From positions 69,591,254-69,655,253 of the forward strand of contig OY978525.1 in NCBI GenBank assembly GCA_963854835.1: a stretch of DNA of 64,000 nt, in the 5' to 3' direction. This document shows, in pieces, positions 29,990 through 42,920 of the stretch. This DNA is from Megamerina dolium. Lineage: Eukaryota; Arthropoda; Insecta; Diptera; Megamerinidae. Position 1 is the first letter of the stretch. The number at the start of each line of letters is the position of its first letter. The translations under genes and the position numbers were made by a program. The notes under the pieces were generated by a model. The model was not told the origin of the DNA and searched no databases. It was given only the letters and a program-made list of their open reading frames with translations.

Positions 29990-31495
29990 TGTTAGCTGCA
30001 CCACTCGTTCCCACCTCTGGAACTCGGAACGAAATTCCTGCAATGGCGGACAGCACTGCCTCATACGAAGTAGTGCTGGTGGCCACGGCGGGAAAAGTAG
30101 TGGAGGGGATGGCGGAAAATGAGGCTTCCATAGAAGCCGAGCTTTTAGCCAGCCCAAAATCAATGGTAGCATCTGTTGCGGCGGACGGAACGGGTCTCGG
30201 AAGACCTAAGCCGGCGGCTGCGACGGTGTTGAATAAAGAGGACGGTGTCACCAGGTCGGCAGGGAAGCCGGTTTGGAGGCAGCGTAAAACATCTGGCCGA
30301 ACATCTGATGGTGTGGACGAAGACGATCCTAGTGGAGCGGAATCGTTAGCTTTATCAGGTGTAAGCGAAGAGGACGGAGTCTCAAGAGCAGAGCGAATCC
30401 TGTTGAAGAAACGGGAGAAGCAGAAGCGAAAGAGACAACGTAAAAAGGCCATGAAGTCGTCGGAGAAGACCATTGAGCAGCTCTCGGGCCAACTCAGTGG
30501 ACTTCTGCAAGATGAGTCGACCTTGGAGGTGGAGAACTCGGGAAAGAGGTTCAGGGGCGATAGCTCCGGAACCACTTTGAAGAGTTCAACGCCTGAGGAG
30601 CCTCATCCGAAGACGACGGAGGGGCCAATTGAGGTGGGTGCTGGGAAGGATGGACAACCGTCTCTTGAGAAGGTTGATAATTCTTCCACGCAGACACCAA
30701 AAGGGGCAAATGCTCGGAGAGATGGACGGCCAATTATAAAGGCCGTCAGTCGCTCCGAAAGGGGCTCGAGGCCCAAGCCTAACACGGGTAGAGTAGCTCT
30801 GGGAACGACGGGACAGGGAAATCCGACGTCGGGAGGTGATGAGCGGGGTGGACAATTTGGAAAGATTGTTAACCCAGCGGACTCACAGTCCTCGCATGCG
30901 GTACCTAAACGTCGGGCTGAACAGGCAAAGGGCGAGCCCACCAGGACGAGGAAGACTTACGCTCAAGTAGCGGAAGCTGACCTCGTTATGGGAGTCATGG
31001 ACTTGTCACTAGAGGGGCTGCTGGAGGATACTCATCTGAGTACCTTCAAGGTATCTTTGTTGGATGCCATGGAGTCTCTTGAAGACGATGTCAATGACAT
31101 TGGATTTGTCGGCAGGGCAAGGGTGGAGAGCGGATTGATTGTACTAAGGTGCAAAAATCAGCTATCCAAGCAATGGCTGTGCAAGACAGTGGAGCACCTA
31201 ACCGGTTTGTGGGAGGTTGCGAAGCTCAAATGTGACAGCCTAACTGCCTTGTCGACAAAGAGGAAGATGGTGATTGTTGCTCATGGCAATCCTTTGGCCA
31301 GCGACATCATCCTCAGAAGGCTGCAGCGCCAGAACGTCTGTGTGAAGGACACTTCCAAATGGAGTGTTATCCGCACAGAAGGGTTTGGCGAGGCAGAAAG
31401 GGCAGGTGTTGTACTCACCGTGCTGTGTCCTAAGGAGGACGCGGAGGCCGTCAGGATCGCAGGGGGGAGACTCAACTGCGGTCTTGAACAGGCCG
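29990..31495 (+). pseudogene. LOA family A ORF1 (Gag-like), open but cut by the duplication breakpoint (unit 1)
   Basis: This is the best-preserved ORF1. The frame is open from the left junction, and the first internal ATG is at 30,043. Order: an Ala/Glu-rich N-terminus, the basic region LKKREKQKRKRQRKKAMKSS (about residues 124-143 from 30,043), a Ser/Thr/Pro-rich linker, then a folded C-terminal domain from RKTYAQVAEADLVMGVMDLS (about residue 300) to LNCGLEQA. That domain resembles the conserved ORF1 C-terminal domain of LOA-type insect LINEs (from memory, DUF4780). There is no zinc knuckle. In the complete copy ORF1 would end four codons later (VVKF, stop). Here the breakpoint at 31,495/31,496 replaces the end with ten unrelated codons. 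Confidence 0.85.
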
Positions 31496-32646
31496 CATGC
31501 ACCTCCGTTCCTTGGCTTCTCTGATAGAGACGTCTCACTTTGTGACATTCGTTTCGCAGTTTATCGATCTCCTCGTTCTACCTCGGCTTCCTATAGGGGT
31601 GACGAGCTATCTGCGTATTCGTCTAGCATAAACCGGAAAATATCCTCATCAGGCTTTTCGACTTTCCACCCTTTCGTCAGTGTTTTTGTGGTCTTTCTCG
31701 AGTCTGTGTGCTTCCGAATTCTACCATTATAGCAAGGTGGTCGCTATGAGTATAGAAATCACACCTACCAGTTCTCCGACCGCACAAGTCCGCGATTCGC
31801 GAACGGAAAATATTTGTCAATGACTGATCCGCATCCATTTCTTCCGCCGGTACTGAGGAACACCGCATCAAATAGAGAAAACCCTTAGAACAGAGTATTG
31901 CCCCATTCCTCTACTCACGTGTTGAAATCTCCTTCTATTATGTTTGGCGTTGTAGAAGGGGCATCTCGTATCAGCTCATTCAAAACTCTTTCAACATCGC
32001 CTTTTACCATACTGGGTGGGACATAGCAACTATAGAAGTGGATCCAACCGATCTTCGCTCGGACGTAGGGCTTCCCAAGCAGCGGCTTATCCTGAAGGGA
32101 ATTGCCCTCGCAGGTCCATATGACTTCTTGCTGCCGATTTGGTGACCCGTTTCCTCCTTCCCACTGTTTTTGCAGGCCCCGCAGGAAGGGTTTTTATTGC
32201 AGGCCTTCGCAAAGTGCTTCTTCTCGCTGAATTCTGTCTTCAGGGTTTTTGCAGACTTTCGCCATGTGCCCGTATTCCCAGCACCTGTAGCACCTTCTCA
32301 GGTTCGGCTTCTCCCGTACTTGGCAAACCACCCATACGAACTTAATCTTCTGAGCTTCCAGCAACCGCCTCGCTTTTAATGCTGGGAGCTTAACCACAGC
32401 AATCTACCTCCCTGCTTACGTCTCACGAACGTTTTTGATTGCCTTTTCGTCGAAGTGGCTTAGTTCTTTCACCTGTGATCGGATGTCCTCAACGATATCT
32501 TCCTTGGTGGTGATTTCATCCAGGTCACGGATTTCATGGGTCAGCCCTCTAGTCTGCGCTTGGTCGCCTAATACCCTGCTCAATTTCTCCTCAAAGATTC
32601 CGATGTGGACACCTGCGCTTTCTTAAGCTCTAGCTGGAACCCGGAA

Positions 32647-33117
32647 GGAAAAGGAATAAGTTGACCCAGCTTAACATATGCAACTGAAATAAGAGTCGAC
32701 ACGAAAAACACGGAGCGCATTGCATCAAAAGTTGAGATATATACGCTGTGCTCTATAACAGGCTATACACAATAGGATCACATGCGCAATGAGAAAATCC
32801 AACAGATGTGCGAAGTGCAGAACGCCATCAAGTGCAGCCGGAAGCGTCGAAAAGAGTGGAAGAACCATGTTATGCGGATATCTAACAACCGTTTAGCAAA
32901 AATTACAATGATGGGTAAACCAGCAGCAAAGTGGCCACCAGGAAGGCCACCAAAAAGATAGCAGGATTGCTGCACAACGACATCTACAGACGACTGATTA
33001 TTTGCTTTTAAATTTGAAGATGTAATATATATTTATATATATCTTGTTGTAAAAGTAGAATATATCTAAGAAATTGTTGTAACTAACAGGATATTATTCT
33101 AAATAAAGTAGAAAAGA
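32647..33117 (+). mobile_element. 5'-truncated LINE 3' end (unit 2)
   Basis: Duplicate of 23,230-23,700 (GRPPKR C-terminus and AATAAA). Confidence 0.55.
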
Positions 33118-33349
33118 AGAAGAGGATCTCTCCCTTCGCCGCCTTCCTGATGCGCGATTGATTTCTCCAAGCTCCTGCAGACTGTCATTTTTCTTAACTG
33201 CCTTAAGTTAAGCGAGTTACGTTAAAGTGTTACTAACTTCACTCTCATTGGCTCTACTCTCTTTTCTACCGTTATTCTGGCTTATTTTCTGTACAATTGA
33301 GTTTAGTTCAAGAATATTCGTTGTATTGGAATGTTATTTTCTTCTGAAC

Positions 33350-33491
33350 TAAATAAATCAAACTAAATAAATCAAACATATTTTGTGAACTAAATAAATA
33401 AAACATATTTTGTGAACTAAATAAATAAAACTTATTTGAACTAAATAAATCAAACATATTTTCTGAACTAAATAAATAAAACATATTTCGC
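33350..33491. repeat. AT-rich minisatellite (unit 2)
   Basis: As in unit 1, with a 14-bp expansion at its left edge. Confidence 0.9.
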
Positions 33492-34117
33492 GTGTAATAA
33501 TGATCCCATTCAGTTTGGGGGTTGGCGCTTGGGTTGCCTTCTTCCTGGGGGCTTGCTTCTTTCGCTTTCCCTGCATTCTACCAGCTTCTGCTCTATCCTT
33601 ACCCGGGTTGCCCTTCATTTGTCTTCCTTTTGAGCTCGAGCGTGGAGACTTGCTAACGAGTTGAGTAGCTCCCTCATATGGTTATTAATGGAGGGTTGTG
33701 GTAGGCTCATCATATGGCGCCTTGCCGCTTCCGTCACTACGGTCCTTAGTGCCGCTACCCATGATGGCGCCATAGATGTTACTGCTGATGTTGTTTGTTG
33801 CTGTTGTTGCTCTGTATGTACTGCTCATATTTCTGTGTAACCAGCGTATCGTGTGCAGTGGGGCGGGATGAAATAGACAGGAATGGTTATACCCTCACGG
33901 AACACTGCCCCTACCCCAGTTCCCTGAGGCCTGTCCAATGCTTTGCCAGTCCTGGAAAACACGAACGGACTACCGCTCGCCCGGAGCAACGCAGGCTACA
34001 ACTTCTTCACCCAATGCACACTCACTGACCAAAGCCCGAAGGGGCTAGTACCTGATATATAATGCGGCTGACACCTCGGCAGAGCAAGCTTACATCACCC
34101 TCTCCTCTCGATAGCCG

Positions 34118-34669
34118 AGAAACTCAGATCAAGCTTAAAATTAATCAGTTATGGTGGCTATTACACAAAAGATCAAAGTTTAATCTCGAATACAAAGTGC
34201 TATTATATAAAGCAATCCTGAAGCCAATCTGGACTTATGGTATTCAGTTATGGGGCACCGCATCTCCCTCAAATATCGAAAAATTGCAGCGAATACAATC
34301 CAAGTGTCTGGGAATTATTGTAAGCGCGCCTTGGTATATGAGGAACGTTAACATCCATCGAAATTTAAATGTACTCACAATTTCTGAGGAAGTTGCAATG
34401 TTCTGCAGAAGCTACATTCAAAAATTACACAATCATCCGAATCCCCTTGCTAGGCAATTGTTGCTGAGCACCTGGCATCGTCGATTAAAAAGAAAAGACA
34501 CACTGAATATGCTGTGAACTTGCTATACCTCGCGACTCAACGAATTGTGATGGAACGTAGGGAATATCACATAATTTTAGTTAGTTTGTAAGATTTGAAT
34601 ACTTATTGTTAGTTTCTAAGTATTTTAGAAAGATTCAATAAAAAAAGCTTATTTAACAATAAAAAAAAA
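34118..34669 (+). mobile_element. 5'-truncated Jockey-like LINE (unit 2)
   Basis: Duplicate of 24,687-25,239, ending in a poly(A) run one base shorter. The RT C-terminal frame is open to the stop at about 34,517. Confidence 0.88.
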
Positions 34670-34672
34670 CTG

Positions 34673-34950
34673 AAGTTTTAATGTATTTGGAGGAACAATC
34701 CCAATGTTTGTCCAGTCAATACAACCAATCACACCTGGTATTTCGAATTTTTGAAGAAAGAAACTTCCGGCTTGTTGCTTTTTGCTCTCGGACATCTCGA
34801 CCTTAAGGCATTCAGGGCAAATTAATCCCTTGAAAATGCTCAAAAGTTCTTTTAAAACAGAGACACAGTTGCTTGTGCAAAGCCTAATAGATTTCCAACG
34901 ATTTTTTGATAGCTCCCATCTGCAGAGTTAAGGTCAGTTTTAAAATTGGT
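34673..34950 (-). pseudogene. Harbinger-type transposase fragment (unit 2)
   Basis: Duplicate of 25,243-25,520. It carries SESKKQQ where unit 1 has SESQKQQ, and DLNSADG where units 1 and 3 have DLYSADG. Confidence 0.65.
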
Positions 34951-34978
34951 GGTATCGATATACAACGTTGAAGTATTG

Positions 34979-35532
34979 GGTGTATGAATTAGTAACCGGC
35001 CTTTTATGTTACATTGATCCACGCGTAATCGCAATGTCGTACATCATTGTTCGATTACGTAATTTTAAATGTCTATTCACTTACTGTCAAAATCAATCGA
35101 AAGTTTTCAATTTGGTTGTGCGCATCATATTTGTTACACGATGAAAAATTTTAAGAATTGGCGAAAAAACACAATTTGCGGAAATTTTGTTAAGATACTT
35201 TTTTGTAAAGAAAAGTGCGGTTGAAAGTCATCGTTTGCTTGTGGAATTGTGTGGCGACAATTCTTTATCCAATACAGATTGTAAGGAGTGGTTTGTGGGC
35301 TTCGAAAATGGTGATTTTGATATGAAAGATAAAAAACGTTCGTGACAGACGACGATGATTTGGAGATATTAGCCGGCGAAGTTCTTTTGGAATGGAATCC
35401 ATAAATTGCCAGAAAGATGGGGAAATGTCATAGTTTCAGATGAACAATACTTTGAATGACTTGTTTTTTTACAGAATTCTTAAAAATAAATGATTTTTGA
35501 GCCTTAAAAAAGGCCGCTTACTAATTCACACA
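34979..35532 (+). mobile_element. Internally deleted mariner element (unit 2)
   Basis: Duplicate of 25,549-26,102, with the same internal deletion and inverted ends. Confidence 0.75.
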
Positions 35533-36842
35533 ACCAATATATATGCAGATTTCATTTTGTCCAACACAAACACGAAGGCTTCGTTACTGAGCCGAAAATA
35601 CGATATAAATCTAAAGAATTTACATTTTAATTTCGTTAACATCATTAACAGTATAAAATTACAAATTTACTTACAAGTGGTTGGGTAATTCAAGTGGATT
35701 TGAACTCTCCCTGATACTTCACCACAATGTCTGAACACTACTTTCGTTATTTGGGTATGTGTCCTGAAAAAACATATCAATCGAACTCATCACTTTAGTT
35801 CTTTTTTATTACAAATTTTTATGTCCACGAAAAGTAATCAAATATCAAATTTGACAGATTAGAATTGTATATCCTTTTTTCTAGGAAATCTAAATTTGCT
35901 CTACTAAAAATTCCGTAAATGACTGTTTCGAAAGTGTAACGATAAATAAACAAAAACTAAATTAGCTGATTATTGTTTACTACATAAATATGTTCTTATG
36001 AATAAAAATAAAAAAATATTCCAATAGGTCATACAAACATTACCATTTAACTATTTCTTTCATTAAAATTTTTGAAGTAAATTTCCATAATTACACGCTA
36101 CCTCAAAACACACTGTAATTTAATTTAGTGATAGTAGAATTCTATTCATTTTTCAATTTTACGCTACCAATGCGCTTCTAGCCATTTAATGACTTATTTC
36201 ACAAAAACAATATGATTTGCATGCAATTGCAATGTACAATTGAAGGCACACATTTTGCATTCGTAGCATCTCTAAAAGCTGCGAGTGTCAGCCTGTCTAG
36301 ATTATCGTCAAAATTATCATGAAAATTACACACCACTGTTTCTATCCATGCAATATTCGTATTTTGGAAATCATCAACATATCAATTGTATGTCTCTGTG
36401 CCATTTTGATGAATTTTTCGATCATAGTTTTAGTGTCTGCAAAAAAGTAAACTTGTGTAAATGTAATGAACATATAAAATCATGTATATCCATTAAGTGG
36501 AGTAGTGTAACGTATTACTTGTACTACTGTCAGTGTCGTGTGATAAATATTCTCCGAACATTTATACAGCTTCTCACATCAACAGACAATAGACAACAAT
36601 GGGAACCCGTTCATGGTGCTGATCCAATAGGAACACGTTGGAAAAGATACAATTGAAATTATCGTCAAACATACAGAAACGGACAGATACGTACGTCTAT
36701 CGAAGGTATCTAACTATATCGAAGTGATTTATTATAATATTTTATAATGCAATTTTAGAAAAATTCTTCAAATGGTTGCTGTACAACCATAGGATAACAA
36801 AATGTAGGCAATATGTGGTATGGTTGATCCGGGTGAAAAGCT
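35533..36842. other. AT-rich stretch without recognisable genes (unit 2)
   Basis: Duplicate of the anonymous 26,103-27,412 segment. Confidence 0.4.
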
Positions 36843-36855
36843 AAACAATACATTA

Positions 36856-37233
36856 TATATATATATATGTGGCACTTAAAGCCCCAAAGGGCTCATTGGC
36901 CGAGCTTCTCTTCCATTACTGTTGTGCGTCTTAAATTTGGACAGTATTAGAAGGGACCTACTTATTTTAACCGGTTCCGAACGGCAGAACACTTGTGACA
37001 TCACTTTTTCTGAGCTTTGTCACAGAGTTCTTTTAGAAGCTTTTAGCTTTTAGTGTGGATGCCGTAGCTCAGTGGTTAGTGTGTTCGCCTTCTGATCTGT
37101 AGGTCGTGGTTCAATCCCCGGCTGATGCATAACAAATTTAATATCGATAAGATTTTTCTTTCGAATGGTACCCACCTGTCGGCAAGCAATTGGCAATTCT
37201 TCCGACAGTAACAACTTGCCATGAAAAAAAAAA
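36856..37233 (-). mobile_element. SINE with inverted head (unit 2)
   Basis: Duplicate of 27,426-27,804. The 13-bp target duplication AAACAATACATTA is present at 36,843-36,855 and 37,234-37,246. The A run is one base shorter than in unit 1. Confidence 0.9.
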
Positions 37234-37246
37234 AAACAATACATTA

Positions 37247-37728
37247 ATACGCGAATTTATAGAAGAAGCTTTAGATAATATGGGTACATGTATGTGTGAT
37301 ATACAATTTTATTTTTTGCAGATAGTACAACTATGATCGAAGAATTTTTCAAAAATGGCACGAACGAGATACATAAGTAGAACAATTGAGTGAAATTTAA
37401 TATTAAAGTTTGTATGTCCTATTGGAATTAGTAATAGTTGGTTTTTCGAATTACCACTAAAAATTGTGGCAATATTTCGGACAATAATTTCTTTTTAATC
37501 TAGCCGTTTATTAAATAGATGTATAAGAAGCAAGAAGAAATAACACTTCGGCTTTGCGACCAATAGTATTTCCTTTGGCTACGTCTTCTCACACACGTCT
37601 TCACATATATCCATCTGTACATTTGTTATACTATTCGAAAGGAAAATGTAAGACCTTTAATCCGATTAAACATTTTTGTTATTTATTCCTTTGTTGCAAT
37701 TTTGAACCACACTTGTTTTGGGTTTTTT
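37247..37728. other. Unassigned spacer (unit 2)
   Basis: Duplicate of 27,818-28,299, with nothing recognisable. Confidence 0.4.
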
Positions 37729-39164
37729 TTCTGTAGATTGTTTATTGCTTCATTACACTTTTGTAGACTTCCGCTTGAAAGATGATTGCTAAGCTACCAA
37801 GACTGACTGATATTTGGGTACTGAGATAATATATTCTAGATCCTGTGCCTTCTTCAGTCTTGGATCCATCAGTGTACCATGAAATGTCATCACAGGCAAT
37901 ACTGATTTTTGAGTTATCCCAGTCTATCCTGTTTGGGACGTGAGTTTTATACTTCCTGTTAAAGATATATCACGGAGGCATTAAGTCAAGAGGCACCCAA
38001 AAGCTTTTCGTATCGTCTCCTATCTTTAACAATGGAACAGTGTCCATTTACATGCAGATCTTGTGGTATGAACCCGATATGCATCAGTCTGTGTGTACTA
38101 ATGATTGCATTATTTATACGGTTAAATCCAATGGCAGCATACCCAAAATTACATTGAGTGTTGCCGTCGGCGTGCGAAGGCACCTAGTGATGCAGGAGTT
38201 AATTACTCTTTGCAGTTCTAGTCTATTCACAGTTGTTTTTTCCACCATACTATAGTCCCTTAGGTGCTGATTGGGAGGATAACCAGGGTATACATTTTGT
38301 GAAGCCATATCGGCTTCATTCCCCTGTTTTTAGCATAGATTCGTTTACAATTCCAGAGACCATTACCCGCTTTCGGAATAGGACGATCAATGTGAGGTTT
38401 CCAGTTCAATTTACTGTCTAAAGTTACCCCAAGATATTTGGCTTGGAAGCCTATTTCTTTGCCAAAGACCTTTATTGGTCTCAGGTCACACTTTCTTTTA
38501 GGTGTAAAAGGTACAATTGTTGTCTTCTCAGGGTTTACCGATAAACTCTAACTGACACACCAGTAGTCTACAAACTTTATTGTATCTTTTAGTAGATCAG
38601 AGACGGTCTGCTCGTCTTTGCCACTAACTGCAATAACTAGGTCATCAGCATAGGCAATCAGATCATATCTTCGCTCCCTGAGAGTACGGATTAATCCGTT
38701 GATGACTATAGACCAGAGTAGAGGAGATATTACGTCTCCTTGGGAACATCCCTGGGCTGTCCTAGCTAGTATCCCAATACCGTTTAAGTCGGACTCAATA
38801 AGCCTACTTCTAAGCATCATGGAAATCCATCTGTTAAGTACAGTTGGCACTTGAAATACCCCTAAAGCTGATTCTATAGCTTCATAGGTGGTGTTGTTGA
38901 AGACCTCCTATATGTATAAGGAACCTACCAGGCAGATTTCTTTTTCATCGATGAGCATGTTGGTGTATGCTTAGAGGATTTCGGAGAAGGATTTCATTAC
39001 GGAGATATCTCTTTTTAACCTTTTCATTCTTTTAAGTATACACGACATCAGGCTTATTGGCCTGAATGATTTTGTCTTTTTTATTTGGTTTTCCGGCTTT
39101 GGGGAGGTAACATTCACTGTTCTTCAAGCCTCCGGAATATAGACAACGTTTCATACATCAACTA
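37729..39164 (-). pseudogene. LOA-like LINE family C remnant (unit 2)
   Basis: Duplicate of 28,300-29,735, with the YADD box and RNase H start retained. Confidence 0.82.
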
Positions 39165-39302
39165 ACCATCAAAATTAACCCCTAACTAATTTGATTTGTT
39201 CACATTTTTCGACTTTTGACAAACAAGAAGCGTAAAGTGACAAAAAAAAAAAATCGCTAGCGTCTGAAAAATGTAAACTGAACTATAATTTTAATGTTTT
39301 AT

Positions 39303-39418
39303 TTACTTACTTACTTACTTACTTATGTGGCCACAACAACCGAAAATCGATTTAGGCCGAAAATAACATGCTTCGCCAGCCATCTCTGTTCTTTGCCAGC
39401 TGGCACCAGAGGCCGAGC
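39303..39418 (-). repeat. RTE-like LINE 3' scrap (unit 2)
   Basis: Duplicate of 29,874-29,989, with the (TTAC)n array. Confidence 0.85.
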
Positions 39419-40924
39419 TGTTAGCTGCACCACTCGTTCCCACCTCTGGAACTCGGAACGAAATTCCTGCAATGGCGGACAGCACTGCCTCATACGAAGT
39501 AGTGCTGGTGGCCACGGCGGGAAAAGTAGTGGAGGGGATGGCGGAAAATGAGGCTTCCATAGAAGCCGAGCTTTTAGCCAGCCCAAAATCAATGGTAGCA
39601 TCTGTTGCGGCGGACGGAACGGGTCTCGGAAGACCTAAGCCGGCGGCTGCGACGGTGTTGAATAAAGAGGACGGTGTCACCAGGTCGGCAGGGAAGCCGG
39701 TTTGGAGGCAGCGTAAAACATCTGGCCGAACATCTGATGGTGTGGACGAAGACGATCCTAGTGGAGCGGAATCGTTAGCTTTATCAGGTGTAAGCGAAGA
39801 GGACGGAGTCTCAAGAGCAGAGCGAATCCTGTTGAAGAAACGGGAGAAGCAGAAGCGAAAGAGACAACGTAAAAAGGCCATGAAGTCGTCGGAGAAGACC
39901 ATTGAGCAGCTCTCGGGCCAACTCAGTGGACTTCTGCAAGATGAGTCGACCTTGGAGGTGGAGAACTCGGGAAAGAGGTTCAGGGGCGATAACTCCGGAA
40001 CCACTTTGAAGAGTTCAACGCCTGAGGAGCCTCATCCGAAGACGACGGAGGGGCCAATTGAGGTGGGTGCTGGGAAGGATGGACAACCGTCTCTTGAGAA
40101 GGTTGATAATTCTTCCACGCAGACACCAAAAGGGGCAAATGCTCGGAGAGATGGACGGCCAATTATAAAGGCCGTCAGTCGCTCCGAAAGGGGCTCGAGG
40201 CCCAAGCCTAACACGGGTAGAGTAGCTCTGGGAACGACGGGACAGGGAAATCCGACGTCGGGAGGTGATGAGCGGGGTGGACAATTTGGAAAGATTGTTA
40301 ACCCAGCGGACTCACAGTCCTCGCATGCGGTACCTAAACGTCGGGCTGAACAGGCAAAGGGCGAGCCCACCAGGACGAGGAAGACTTACGCTTAAGTAGC
40401 GGAAGCTGACCTCGTTATGGGAGTCATGGACTTGTCACTAGAGGGGCTGCTGGAGGATACTCATCTGAGTACCTTCAAGGTATCTTTGTTGGATGCCATG
40501 GAGTCTCTTGAAGACGATGTCAATGACATTGGATTTGTCGGCAGGGCAAGGGTGGAGAGCGGATTGATTGTACTAAGGTGCAAAAGTCAGCTATCCAAGC
40601 AATGGCTGTGCAAGACAGTGGAGCACCTAACCGGTTTGTGGGAGGTTGCGAAGCTCAAATGTGACAGCCTAACTGCCTTGTCGACAAAGAGGAAGATGGT
40701 GATTGTTGCTCATGGCAATCCTTTGGCCAGCGACATCATCCTCAGAAGGCTGCAGCGCCAGAACGTCTGTGTGAAGGACACTTCCAAATGGAGTGTTATC
40801 CGCACAGAAGGGTTTGGCGAGGCAGAAAGGGCAGGTGTTGTACTCACCGTGCTGTGTCCTAAGGAGGACGCGGAGGCCGTCAGGATCGCAGGGGGGAGAC
40901 TCAACTGCGGTCTTGAACAGGCCG
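39419..40924 (+). pseudogene. LOA family A ORF1, nonsense-mutated (unit 2)
   Basis: Same as the unit 1 ORF1, but CAA has become TAA at 40,393-40,395, directly after RKTYA. The conserved C-terminal domain is thus separated from the basic N-terminal half. Downstream the frame is open again to the breakpoint at 40,924/40,925. Another private change is GATAACTCC for GATAGCTCC. Confidence 0.88.
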
Positions 40925-42075
40925 CATGCACCTCCGTTCCTTGGCTTCTCTGATAGAGACGTCTCACTTTGTGACATTCGTTTCGCAGTTTATCGATCTC
41001 CTCGTTCTACCTCGGCTTCCTATAGGGGTGACGAGCTATCTGCGTATTCGTCTAGCATAAACCGGAAAATATCCTCATCAGGCTTTTCGACTTTCCACCC
41101 TTTCGTCAGTGTTTTTGTGGTCTTTCTCGAGTCTGTGTGCTTCCGAATTCTACCATTATAGCAAGGTGGTCGCTATGAGTATAGAAATCACACCTACCAG
41201 TTCTCCGACCGCACAAGTCCGCGATTCGCGAACGGAAAATATTTGTCAATGACTGATCCGCATCCATTTCTTCCGCCGGTACTGAGGAACACCGCATCAA
41301 ATAGAGAAAACCCTTAGAACAGAGTATTGCCCCATTCCTCTACTCACGTGTTGAAATCTCCTTCTATTATGTTTGGCGTTGTAGAAGGGGCATCTCGTAT
41401 CAGCTCATTCAAAACTCTTTCAACATCGCCTTTTACCATACTGGGTGGGACATAGCAACTATAGAAGTGGATCCAACCGATCTTCGCTCGGACGTAGGGC
41501 TTCCCAAGCAGCGGCTTATCCTGAAGGGAATTGCCCTCGCAGGTCCATATGACTTCTTGCTGCCGATTTGGTGACCCGTTTCCTCCTTCCCACTGTTTTT
41601 GCAGGCCCCGCAGGAAGGGTTTTTATTGCAGGCCTTCGCAAAGTGCTTCTTCTCGCTGAATTCTGTCTTCAGGGTTTTTGCAGACTTTCGCCATGTGCCC
41701 GTATTCCCAGCACCTGTAGCACCTTCTCAGGTTCGGCTTCTCCCGTACTTGGCAAACCACCCATACGAACTTAATCTTCTGAGCTTCCAGCAACCGCCTC
41801 GCTTTTAATGCTGGGAGCTTAACCACAGCAATCTACCTCCCTGCTTACGTCTCACGAACGTTTTTGATTGCCTTTTCGTCGAAGTGGCTTAGTTCTTTCA
41901 CCTGTGATCGGATGTCCTCAACGATATCTTCCTTGGTGGTGATTTCATCCAGGTCACGGATTTCATGGGTCAGCCCTCTAGTCTGCGCTTGGTCGCCTAA
42001 TACCCTGCTCAATTTCTCCTCAAAGATTCCGATGTGGACACCTGCGCTTTCTTAAGCTCTAGCTGGAACCCGGAA

Positions 42076-42546
42076 GGAAAAGGAATAAGTTGACCCAGCT
42101 TAACATATGCAACTGAAATAAGAGTCGACACGAAAAACACGGAGCGCATTGCATCAAAAGTTGAGATATATACGCTGTGCTCTATAACAGGCTATACACA
42201 ATAGGATCACATGCGCAATGAGAAAATCCAACAGATGTGCGAAGTGCAGAACGCCATCAAGTGCAGCCGGAAGCGTCGAAAAGAGTGGAAGAACCATGTT
42301 ATGCGGATATCTAACAACCGTTTAGCAAAAATTACAATGATGGGTAAACCAGCAGCAAAGTGGCCACCAGGAAGGCCACCAAAAAGATAGCAGGATTGCT
42401 GCACAACGACATCTACAGACGACTGATTATTTGCTTTTAAATTTGAAGATGTAATATATATTTATATATATCTTGTTGTAAAAGTAGAATATATCTAAGA
42501 AATTGTTGTAACTAACAGGATATTATTCTAAATAAAGTAGAAAAGA
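42076..42546 (+). mobile_element. 5'-truncated LINE 3' end (unit 3)
   Basis: Duplicate of 23,230-23,700. Confidence 0.55.
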
Positions 42547-42778
42547 AGAAGAGGATCTCTCCCTTCGCCGCCTTCCTGATGCGCGATTGATTTCTCCAAG
42601 CTCCTGCAGACTGTCATTTTTCTTAACTGCCTTAAGTTAAGCGAGTTACGTTAAAGTGTTACTAACTTCACTCTCATTGGCTCTACTCTCTTTTCTACCG
42701 TTATTCTGGCTTATTTTCTGTACAATTGAGTTTAGTTCAAGAATATTCGTTGTATTGGAATGTTATTTTCTTCTGAAC

Positions 42779-42920
42779 TAAATAAATCAAACTAAATAAA
42801 TCAAACATATTTTGTGAACTAAATAAATAAAACATATTTTGTGAACTAAATAAATAAAACTTATTTGAACTAAATAAATCAAACATATTTTCTGAACTAA
42901 ATAAATAAAACATATTTCGC
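42779..42920. repeat. AT-rich minisatellite (unit 3)
   Basis: Same expanded form as in unit 2. Confidence 0.9.

Larger units (their letters stand above)
22079..31495 (+). repeat. Tandem array unit 1 (9,417 bp)
   Basis: First copy of a compound segment repeated head-to-tail. The left edge is in R1-like ORF2 (CCCG/CATGCACCTCC at 22,078/22,079). The right edge is in LOA ORF1, where GAACAGGCCG joins CATGCACCTCC again at 31,495/31,496. The unit differs from units 2 and 3 by scattered substitutions and lacks a 14-bp insertion in the minisatellite. Confidence 0.93.
31496..34117 (-). mobile_element. R1-like LINE, 5' portion only (unit 2)
   Basis: Duplicate of 22,079-24,686. It contains the endonuclease part of ORF2 (THSDHLAIMVEFGS at about 31,690-31,800), ORF1 with the CYRCWEYGHMAKVC knuckle (32,194-32,397) and the ORF1 start at 33,828. 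The RT half is absent because the unit begins inside ORF2. Confidence 0.85.
31496..40924 (+). repeat. Tandem array unit 2 (9,429 bp)
   Basis: Second head-to-tail copy, starting CATGCACCTCC inside R1-like ORF2 and ending at the same LOA ORF1 breakpoint. It shares with unit 3 the extra 14 bp in the minisatellite, the G in GATCGGATGTCC (A in unit 1) and CCAGTAGTC (CCACTAGTC in unit 1). It has private changes such as CACCACAATG (CACCGCAATG in 1 and 3) and a nonsense mutation in LOA ORF1. Confidence 0.93.

Noticed and set aside
29886..30575. 229-codon Ser/Pro-rich frame antisense to LOA ORF1 (also 39,315-40,004)
   Set aside because: It is the complement of a codon-biased ORF1. Other ORF1 copies have it broken, and it crosses the RTE/LOA fusion joint.
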